Shown one piece after another: positions 57,721 through 64,000 of a stretch of 64,000 bases of DNA (the first letter of the stretch is position 1; each line of letters begins with the position of its first letter). Both the position numbers and the translations under genes were made by a program. Source of the DNA: Labrys okinawensis (GTDB lineage Bacteria; Pseudomonadota; Alphaproteobacteria; Rhizobiales; Labraceae); contig NZ_PUEJ01000005.1 of NCBI RefSeq assembly GCF_002982075.1, positions 620,001-684,000 of the forward strand, in the 5' to 3' direction. The notes below the pieces were generated by a model, which worked only from the letters and a program-made list of their open reading frames with translations, ran no database searches and was not told the DNA's origin.

Positions 57721-58905
57721 TCAATGCTCGGCTGCGCGCGCAAGCCCCTGCCGCATCATGACCCGTCGCAGGGGACCGACCCGCTCGAGGGCATAGAGCC
57801 CCAGGCCTCGCAGGCCCTGCAGCGGAAAATGACCGGACAACAAGGAACGATTCAGGAGATCGACTGCCGAGTGACGGGTTCCGATATCGAGCCGCCTCGC
57901 TTTGGCATAGGCTTCGAGCACGCTGGCATCCCCGGGATCGCCGGCTGCCTCCAAGGCTCTGGCCAGTGCCGCGATGTCGCGCAGCGTGAGGTTGAAGCCT
58001 TGCGCTCCGATCGGCGGCAGCACATGCGCGGCCTCGCCGATCAGCGCGACCCGACCGGCCGCCTGTGTCGCCGCCACGACCGCACTCATCGGCCAGAAGG
58101 AGCGTCGGCCGTCGACCTCGACATGGCCGAGCAATGCGTGGCTCTGGATTTCGATGGCCCGGGCCAGGGCGGCATCGTCCAACACACGCAACTCCTCGGC
58201 CTTTTGGGGAGAAACCACCCAGACGAGACTGGCCCGCTGCCCCGGCAGCGGCACCAGGGTAAACGGGCCGGATTCGGTGTGGAACTCGGTGGAGATGTCG
58301 CGATGCGTGCGGCCGACCTTCAGATTGAGGGCCAGTGCCACCTGCGGATAGTCATGGCTTCGCGTCTCGATCCCGGCGGCTTGCCGCACGAGGGAGGCGC
58401 GTCCGTCGGCAGCAATTGTGAGATCGGCCGTAAGGTCTGGCTGCCCGTCGAGCTTGAGGACGAGCCCGTTTGGCCCCTGATCGGCGGCTAGCACCCGCAC
58501 GGGCAGATGTTCGACACCGGCATCCTGCAGGCGGGCTTGCAGGATCTGGGTCAGAGCGCCATTGGGGATGTTCCAGCCAAAGGCTTCCAGGCCGATCTCC
58601 TCGGCCTTGAAAGCGATGGGGCGGGCGCGCAGGAGCCTCTGGGTCGCATCGACGATGGACATCACCCGCAGCGGCGCGGCCTCGGGATGGTCGGCAATCC
58701 GAATGCCCGCCTTTGCCAGGGCCTGGACGCTACCATCGAGCAAAGCCGTGGTGCGGGTATCGCCGGCATTGCCGGGCGGGCCCACTAGGGTGATCCTGTG
58801 CCCTTTTGCGGCCAGGATCAGGGCACAGGCCAAGCCTGCGAGCCCAGCCCCTACCACGACGATCGGACGATGATTTGATTCACGATTGGCTGGCATGATG
58901 GTCAA
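57721..58905 (-). CDS. UbiH/UbiF-type FAD-dependent ubiquinone hydroxylase
   Basis: 394 residues (or 391 from MPANRESN). FAD motifs are clear: VVVGAGLAGLACALILAAKGHRITLVG, the GD motif region, and GRVALIGEAAHVLPPIGAQGFNLTLRDIAALA. PNGALTQILQARLQDAG and TIAADGRASLVRQAAGI are the usual UbiH features. Which ring position it hydroxylates is not readable. It lies on the strand of the acyltransferase, 66 bases upstream, and diverges from the dac-tmk-holB operon. Confidence 0.9.
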   Translation of the reverse strand: MTIMPANRESNHRPIVVVGAGLAGLACALILAAKGHRITLVGPPGNAGDTRTTALLDGSVQALAKAGIRIADHPEAAPLRVMSIVDATQRLLRARPIAFKAEEIGLEAFGWNIPNGALTQILQARLQDAGVEHLPVRVLAADQGPNGLVLKLDGQPDLTADLTIAADGRASLVRQAAGIETRSHDYPQVALALNLKVGRTHRDISTEFHTESGPFTLVPLPGQRASLVWVVSPQKAEELRVLDDAALARAIEIQSHALLGHVEVDGRRSFWPMSAVVAATQAAGRVALIGEAAHVLPPIGAQGFNLTLRDIAALARALEAAGDPGDASVLEAYAKARRLDIGTRHSAVDLLNRSLLSGHFPLQGLRGLGLYALERVGPLRRVMMRQGLARAAEH

Positions 58906-59018
58906 TGGAATTAACGCCCCTTGAAGCGGGCGTCACCTGATTTCGGCATGCCGCATGCCACGTGCAATTGCACCGGATCGCGTGAATTTGGTATTATCGG
59001 GCAGAACGGACATCGACG

Positions 59019-60185
59019 ATGAAGAGTTTTGTCATCGGGCTATTCCTGGCGGCCGTCGTGCTGGTGCCACCGTTGCATGCGGAGCCGTTCACCACCGCCG
59101 CACCGATCGCCCTGGTGATCGAAACAGGTTCGGGCACGGTTCTGCTGGACAAGAATGCCGACAAGCCGGTCGAGCCTGCCGCCATGGCCAAGATCATGAC
59201 CGTTGCCGTCGTCGCCGAAGCTCTACGGAAGGGCCAGGTTTCGCGGGATACCGAATACCTGATTTCGGAGGATATCTGGCGCAAGGGCGGCGCTCCCTCT
59301 GGCAGCGCCACCATGTTCGCCGCCGTGAGAAGCCGGGTGCGGGTCGATGATCTCTTGCGCGGGGTGATGGTCCAGGCCGCCAATGATGCCTGCCTTGCGC
59401 TGTCGGAAGGCCTCACGGGCCAGCTCGAGGGGCTGGTGCCACGGATGAACACGCTGGCCGCCGAAATCGGATTGCAGCATACGCAGTTCCGTAACGTCAC
59501 CGGGTTCGCCGATCCGGCCCAATTGACCACGGCGCGGGACCTCGCCCGGCTGCTGGGCTGGCTCCGCCGGAACGAGCCGGACATCTATGCCATCTACCGG
59601 GAGCGCGACTTCACCTGGAACAAGATCCGGCAGACCAATCGCAATCCGTTGCTCACCCAGGGGCTTGGGGTGGATGGCGGCGTCACGGGTGCATCCGACA
59701 CGGCGGGCTATGGCGTGGTCGTTTCCGCGGTTCACGGCGACCAGCATTTCATCATGGTGCTGCACGGCCTTCAATCGAATGCCGAACGGGCGAGCGAAGC
59801 CAAGCGTGTCCTCGAATGGGCCGAAAATTCGTTCCGCCCGCGCCTCGTCTTCACCAAGGGCGAGATCGTGGGAGAAGCCTCCGTCTTTGGGGGAACGGCC
59901 AATACCGTGCCGGTGGTGACGGATCGTGATGTTTCCATGCTGGTGGACAGCAGCGGCACGGAAAGACTCAGCGCCAAATTGCTCTATGATGGGCCTCTCG
60001 AAGCGCCGGTACGGAAAAATTCCGCCGTCGGCCGGCTCCAGATCCTGCGCGAGGGACAGGTTTCGCTCGAAATTCCCTTGTATGCCGCCGCCGATGTGCC
60101 GGTCGGCAGTCTTCCCCAACGCGCATTCGGTGCTATCTACGAGCTTGGCATCGGATTGATACAGGGTGGGCACGACAAGCGATGA
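59019..60185 (+). CDS. DacC-like DD-carboxypeptidase homologue, catalytic motifs altered
   Basis: 388 residues with a signal peptide (VIGLFLAAVVLVPPLHA), an S11 penicillin-binding fold and a C-terminal PBP5-type domain. The fold is kept (WRKGGAPSGSATMF, RVDDLLRGVMVQ, RERDFTWNKIRQTNRNPLL). All three catalytic motifs are changed: SxxK is A55-M-A-K58 (PAAMAK), SxN is A120-A-N122 (VQAANDA), and KTG is V222-T-G (GGVTG). Codons were checked (GCC, GCC, GTC). It should therefore be unable to acylate and is probably a structural or regulatory pseudoenzyme. The stop overlaps tmk by ATGA. Confidence 0.9.
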   Translation: MKSFVIGLFLAAVVLVPPLHAEPFTTAAPIALVIETGSGTVLLDKNADKPVEPAAMAKIMTVAVVAEALRKGQVSRDTEYLISEDIWRKGGAPSGSATMFAAVRSRVRVDDLLRGVMVQAANDACLALSEGLTGQLEGLVPRMNTLAAEIGLQHTQFRNVTGFADPAQLTTARDLARLLGWLRRNEPDIYAIYRERDFTWNKIRQTNRNPLLTQGLGVDGGVTGASDTAGYGVVVSAVHGDQHFIMVLHGLQSNAERASEAKRVLEWAENSFRPRLVFTKGEIVGEASVFGGTANTVPVVTDRDVSMLVDSSGTERLSAKLLYDGPLEAPVRKNSAVGRLQILREGQVSLEIPLYAAADVPVGSLPQRAFGAIYELGIGLIQGGHDKR

Positions 60186-60829
60186 AGGGCCGGTTCATAA
60201 CGTTCGAAGGCGGCGAGGGGGTGGGCAAGTCCACCCAGATCCGCCGGCTGGCGGCATCCTTGAACGCCCTCGGCGTCCAAACCGTGCTGACGCGCGAACC
60301 CGGCGGCTCGCCGCATGCGGAGGAATTGCGCGAGGTGCTGCTTTCCGGCGGCGCCAAGCATTTCGGCCCCTTCGCCGAAACCATCCTGTTCTATGCGGCG
60401 CGCGACGATCATCTCAACACGACGATCAGGCCGGCTTTGGCCAAGGGATCGTGGGTCCTGTGCGATCGCTTCATGGATTCGACCCGCGCCTATCAGGGCG
60501 TGCTGGGCGAGGTCGAGCCCGCCCTGATCCGCTCGATCGAACGCGTGGTGGTCGGCTCCACCGTGCCGGACCTCACACTCATTCTCGACATGCCGGCCCG
60601 TGACGGGCTCGCCAGGGTCCGCTCCCGCGGTACGGCTATCGATCGCTTCGAAGGCGAGAGCCTGATTTTCCACGAGAAGCTGCGCGAGGCTTTTCTGGCG
60701 ATCGCCGAATTCGAACCCCGCCGCTGCGCCGTCATCGACGCTTCCGCCTCGCAGGATGAGGTTGCCTCGGCGATTCTCGGTGTCGTGCGCAAGAGGCTCG
60801 ATCTCGATGCGACACGGGTGCCGGCATGA
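60182..60829 (+). CDS. tmk: thymidylate kinase
   Basis: 215 residues. Tmk phosphorylates dTMP. P-loop FITFEGGEGVGKSTQIRRLA, DR motif WVLCDRFMDSTRAYQGVLG, lid region IDRFEGESLIFHEKLREAF. Full length. The start overlaps the dac stop and the stop overlaps the holB start, both by ATGA, so the three genes are co-translated. Confidence 0.97.
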   Translation: MKGRFITFEGGEGVGKSTQIRRLAASLNALGVQTVLTREPGGSPHAEELREVLLSGGAKHFGPFAETILFYAARDDHLNTTIRPALAKGSWVLCDRFMDSTRAYQGVLGEVEPALIRSIERVVVGSTVPDLTLILDMPARDGLARVRSRGTAIDRFEGESLIFHEKLREAFLAIAEFEPRRCAVIDASASQDEVASAILGVVRKRLDLDATRVPA

Positions 60830-61866
60830 GCGAACGCCTCGAAAGCGACATGCTGGCCGACAGCCCGCATCCGCGCGAAACCATGACGCTGATCGGCCAG
60901 GACAGAGCAGAGCAAGCCTTGCTCGCCGCCTACCGTTCGGGCCGCATCCATCATGCCTGGCTGCTGGGTGGCCCCGAAGGCATCGGCAAGGCGACGCTGG
61001 CCTATCGCATGGCCAAATTCGTGCTGACCCATCCCGATCCTCAGCATCTCGATGGGGCAACGAGCCTCGCGGTCGCAGCCGACGCCATCGCCGCGCGCCA
61101 GATCGTGTCGCAATCCCATGTCGATCTTGCGGTGCTGCGTCGCCTCCCCAACGACAAGACCAAGGGATTCTACGCCAATATTCGCGTCGACGATGTCCGC
61201 AATGTCGTGCGCTTCCTCGGCTCGACCGCCGGGGCAGGGGGGTGGCGCATCGCCATCATCGATTCTGCCGAGGACTTGGCACGCGAGGGTGCCAACGCGC
61301 TGCTCAAAGTATTGGAGGAGCCGCCGCCGCGTGTGCTTTTCCTGATGATCTCGCATCAACCCGCCCGCCTTCTGCCGACCATTCGCTCGCGCTGCCGGCT
61401 GCTCACGCTCGATCCTCTCGGTGAAGCGGACGTGCTCAGAGCCGCCGCGCAGGCGCGTCCGGACCTTTCCGAGGAAACGCTGGCGGCGGGCGCCGCCCTG
61501 GCACAGGGCAGCGTCAGGCGCGCCTTGACCCTGGCGGACGGGGAGGGGGTGTCCTTGCACCGTTCCCTCACGGAGCTGCTGGCCAAACTGCCGCGGATCG
61601 ACGTGGCCGCGGCCCATGCTCTCGCCGATCGCTGCGCCAACAAGGCGGGTGACGAGAACTTCGCCCTCCTGCTCGACTTCCTTGACGAATGGCTGCACCA
61701 GCGCCTGCTGGCTGCGCGCGGCGAACCCGTAGCCCGCCTTGCACGCTGGGCTGAGGTATGGGAGAAGGCCCGTCATGCTGCGCGTGACGTCGAGGCCTAT
61801 AATCTCGACCGCAAACCTTTCGTGCTCGCGACCCTCGGCTTGCTGGCAGAAGCTTCCGCAGCCTAA
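60826..61866 (+). CDS. holB: DNA polymerase III delta-prime subunit
   Basis: 346 residues. HolB is part of the clamp loader. AAA+ features: GQDRAEQALLAAYRSGRIHHAWLLGGPEGIGKATLAYRMAKF (Walker-A-like), VRNVVRFLGSTAGAGGWRIAIIDSAEDLAREGANALLKVLEEPPPRVLFLMISHQPARLLPTIRSRC (Walker B and sensor 1). The zinc-finger cysteines of E. coli delta-prime are absent, as in other alphaproteobacteria. Followed by a 161-base gap before metG. Confidence 0.93.
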   Translation: MSERLESDMLADSPHPRETMTLIGQDRAEQALLAAYRSGRIHHAWLLGGPEGIGKATLAYRMAKFVLTHPDPQHLDGATSLAVAADAIAARQIVSQSHVDLAVLRRLPNDKTKGFYANIRVDDVRNVVRFLGSTAGAGGWRIAIIDSAEDLAREGANALLKVLEEPPPRVLFLMISHQPARLLPTIRSRCRLLTLDPLGEADVLRAAAQARPDLSEETLAAGAALAQGSVRRALTLADGEGVSLHRSLTELLAKLPRIDVAAAHALADRCANKAGDENFALLLDFLDEWLHQRLLAARGEPVARLARWAEVWEKARHAARDVEAYNLDRKPFVLATLGLLAEASAA

Positions 61867-62027
61867 AGCGTGTTGCGATAGGATATAATCGCGTCGGCTC
61901 GCGAAACACTCCTGGCGTTTTCGGCGAAAAGTCTCCCAACTTTCCCTGAAAATGCTCTACATCAGAAATCCCTGATGCGCGGCCTGACTGGCGGTGTCGC
62001 GCATCGTTGTCAGGAAAAGCGTCATCG

Positions 62028-63593
62028 ATGGCCGAGAAAGACACCTATTACATCACCACGGCGATCTCCTATCCCAATGGCAAGCCCCATATCGGACATG
62101 CCTATGAGCTGATCGCGACCGACGCCATCGCCCGTTTCAAACGGCTCGACGGGAATGATGTGTTCTTCCTGACGGGCACCGACGAGCATGGCCAGAAGAT
62201 GCTGCAGACGGCGGCCAAGCAGGGTACCACGGCCCAGGCCCTGGCGGACCAGAACTCGGAGTATTTCCGTGAGATGGCCCGGGTGCTGAATGCCTCGAAC
62301 GATGATTTCATCCGCACCAGCGAAGAGCGCCATCATCGCGCCTGCCAGGAGATCTGGCGACGGATGGAAGCGGCCGGCGACATTTATCTGTCGAAATATT
62401 CGGGCTGGTACTCGGTGCGCGACGAGGCCTTCTTCGACGAGAAGGACCTGGCGCTCAATTCCGATGGCTCGCGCACGGTGATCGAGACCGGAGCCAAGGT
62501 GGAATGGGTGGAGGAGGAGAGTTATTTCTTCCGCCTCTCCGCCTATCAGGACCGCCTGCTGAAGCATTATGAGAGCCATCCCGGCTTCATCGGCCCGGAC
62601 GAACGCCGCAACGAGATCCTGAGTTTCGTGCGCTCGGGCCTGCGCGATCTTTCGATCAGCCGCACCACTTTCGACTGGGGCGTACCGGTTCCCGGCAATC
62701 CCAAGCACGTCATGTATGTGTGGGTCGACGCCCTCACCAATTATCTGACGGCGACAGGCTTTCCGGAGGCCGATACCGACCGTTCGAAATTCTGGCCGGC
62801 CAGCGTGCACATCATCGGCAAGGACATCGTGCGCTTTCACACGGTCTACTGGCCTGCTTTCCTGATGTCTGCCGGCCTGCCCCTGCCGCATCGCGTCTTC
62901 GGCCATGGCTTCCTGTTCAACCGCGGCGAGAAGATGTCGAAATCGGTCGGCAACGTGATCGATCCGTTCACGCTTGCCGAGCACTACGGCGTCGACCAGT
63001 TGCGCTATTTCTTCCTGCGCGAGGTTCCCTTCGGCCAGGACGGCAATTATTCGCATGAGGCCATCGTCAACCGCATCAACGCCGATCTCGCCAATGATTT
63101 CGGCAATCTTGCCAATCGCTGCCTGAAGATGATCGCGGCCAATTGCGGCGGCAAGGTACCGAGCCCCGGCGACCTCCTGCCGTCCGACGAGCAATTGCTG
63201 AAGGCGGCCGACAATCTGGTCTGGCAGGCGCGCGACGCCATCTTCAATTTTGCCCTCCACACGATCCTGGCCGATCTGTGGAGCGTGGTGGGCGAAGCGA
63301 ACCGCTATTTCGCGGCCGAGGAACCCTGGAAGCTGAAGACCAGCAACCCAGCCCGCATGGAAACCGTGCTCTATGTCACCGCCGAGGTGGTTCGCCAGGT
63401 CGCCATCCTGGCCCAGCCGGTCATCCCGGCGGGCGCGGCGCGCCTGCTCGATCAGTTGGGTGTGTCGGAAGACGCGCGCGACTTCGACCATCTCGGCATT
63501 GACGGCCGCCTGTCGCCCGACGTCGAGCTGCCGGCGCCGGCAGCAGTCTTCCCCCGCTATGTCGAAGCGCCCGATGGCGCGGGCAAGGCCTGA
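62028..63593 (+). CDS. metG: methionyl-tRNA synthetase
   Basis: 521 residues, the short MetG type without a C-terminal tRNA-binding domain. HIGH motif in [24 protein letters not shown] and KMSKS in [20 protein letters not shown] at 62028 ([10 protein letters not shown]) is the start; an earlier in-frame codon lies upstream. The 161-base gap before it may hold its own promoter. tatD follows after 17 bases. Confidence 0.97.
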   Translation: MAEKDTYYITTAISYPNGKPHIGHAYELIATDAIARFKRLDGNDVFFLTGTDEHGQKMLQTAAKQGTTAQALADQNSEYFREMARVLNASNDDFIRTSEERHHRACQEIWRRMEAAGDIYLSKYSGWYSVRDEAFFDEKDLALNSDGSRTVIETGAKVEWVEEESYFFRLSAYQDRLLKHYESHPGFIGPDERRNEILSFVRSGLRDLSISRTTFDWGVPVPGNPKHVMYVWVDALTNYLTATGFPEADTDRSKFWPASVHIIGKDIVRFHTVYWPAFLMSAGLPLPHRVFGHGFLFNRGEKMSKSVGNVIDPFTLAEHYGVDQLRYFFLREVPFGQDGNYSHEAIVNRINADLANDFGNLANRCLKMIAANCGGKVPSPGDLLPSDEQLLKAADNLVWQARDAIFNFALHTILADLWSVVGEANRYFAAEEPWKLKTSNPARMETVLYVTAEVVRQVAILAQPVIPAGAARLLDQLGVSEDARDFDHLGIDGRLSPDVELPAPAAVFPRYVEAPDGAGKA

Positions 63594-63610
63594 GACGAGC
63601 AAGGTAAGCC

Positions 63611-64000
63611 ATGCTGATCGATAGCCATTGCCATCTCGATTTCCCCGATCTTCAGGCCGAGATCGACGATGTTGTTGCGCGCGCCCGCGAGGCGGGGATC
63701 GGGCGCATGATCACCATCTCGACCCGCATCCGGCAATTCGAGAAGATCAAGGCGCTGATCGAGCGCTATGAGGATGTCTTCGGCTCGATCGGCACGCATT
63801 GCCTGCACGCCCACGAAGAGGACGATATTCCGCTCGACGCGATCCTGGAACTCGCCGCTCACCCCAAAGTGGTGGCGATCGGCGAGGCCGGGCTCGACTA
63901 TCACTACGACTATGCGCCGCGCGACGTGCAGGCGCGCGGCTTTCGCAAGCATATAGCCGCGGCCCGGCTCACCGGCTTGCCATTGGTGATCCATGCCCGC
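63611..64000 (+). CDS. tatD: TatD-family metal-dependent DNase (partial)
   Basis: The first 130 residues; cut off by the window end. MLIDSHCHLDFPDL carries the HxH metal motif; FGSIGTHCLHAHEEDD, AIGEAGLDYHYDYAPRDVQARGFRKHIAAARLTGLPLVIHAR has the conserved Glu and His. Operon member after metG, as in most alphaproteobacteria. The ribosome site is AAGGTAAG. Confidence 0.95.
   Translation, partial: MLIDSHCHLDFPDLQAEIDDVVARAREAGIGRMITISTRIRQFEKIKALIERYEDVFGSIGTHCLHAHEEDDIPLDAILELAAHPKVVAIGEAGLDYHYDYAPRDVQARGFRKHIAAARLTGLPLVIHAR

Overview
The window is high-GC chromosomal DNA of an alphaproteobacterium, most likely a member of Hyphomicrobiales (Rhizobiales). Evidence: the runs queA-tgt, pcm-tolC-popZ and dac-tmk-holB-metG-tatD, a DmeR/DmeF metal-efflux pair, tandem IalB-family proteins, an alphaproteobacterial LexA box (GTTC-N7-GTTC) and a CtrA-type box (TTAA-N7-TTAA). 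Genus is not assigned.

Layout. 1-10.6 kb: queuosine tRNA modification (queA, tgt), Co/Ni efflux (dmeR-dmeF), periplasmic methionine sulfoxide repair (msrP-msrQ), an MsbA-type ABC exporter behind a 21-codon leader ORF, then cysK-alaX and ybaK (cysteine synthesis and two tRNA trans-editing enzymes). 10.77-33.74 kb: a ~23 kb integrated element bounded by a 25-bp direct repeat that lies in the 3' end of tRNA-Asn(GTT). 33.7-64 kb: chromosomal backbone with tRNA-Asn, tRNA-Cys, a protein-isoaspartate methyltransferase-like gene, tolC, popZ, glmS, recG, sdhE-mfd, a D-threonine aldolase-like gene, an AmpG-like permease, two IalB proteins, hspQ, an LpxL-like acyltransferase, a UbiH-like hydroxylase, a DacC-like protein, tmk, holB, metG and the start of tatD.

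The element has a P4-type integrase, an AlpA regulator, small early genes and a replication-initiator-like gene. That gene carries four 18-bp near-palindromic iterons inside its coding sequence (a lambda-O-like arrangement). Next come a Nu1-like small terminase, a porin moron gene on the opposite strand, a ClpP-like head protease, a gpP/late-control-D-like hub and a tape-measure protein with a C-terminal lysozyme-like domain. I find no large terminase, portal, major capsid, sheath or tube gene, so it is either a decayed prophage or a phage satellite. Its right third is AT-rich or reverse-oriented cargo: an Xre-ImmA/IrrE metallopeptidase followed by a PIN-like protein with a divergent membrane protein (toxin-antitoxin or defence candidate), an operon of small proteins with a secreted nuclease, divergent across a LexA box from a YedK/HMCES-type SRAP protein, a second integrase, a frameshifted excisionase-like gene, an Xre repressor with a clear operator/promoter, and a tRNA-Arg(TCT).

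Most notable signals: a DD-carboxypeptidase homologue with all three catalytic motifs altered (AxxK, AAN, VTG); the small terminase and iteron origin without TerL or capsid; the Xre-ImmA/PIN-like pair; two single-base frameshifts (a methyltransferase and an excisionase-like gene); a degenerate adenylate-forming enzyme; and the leader ORF of the ABC exporter.
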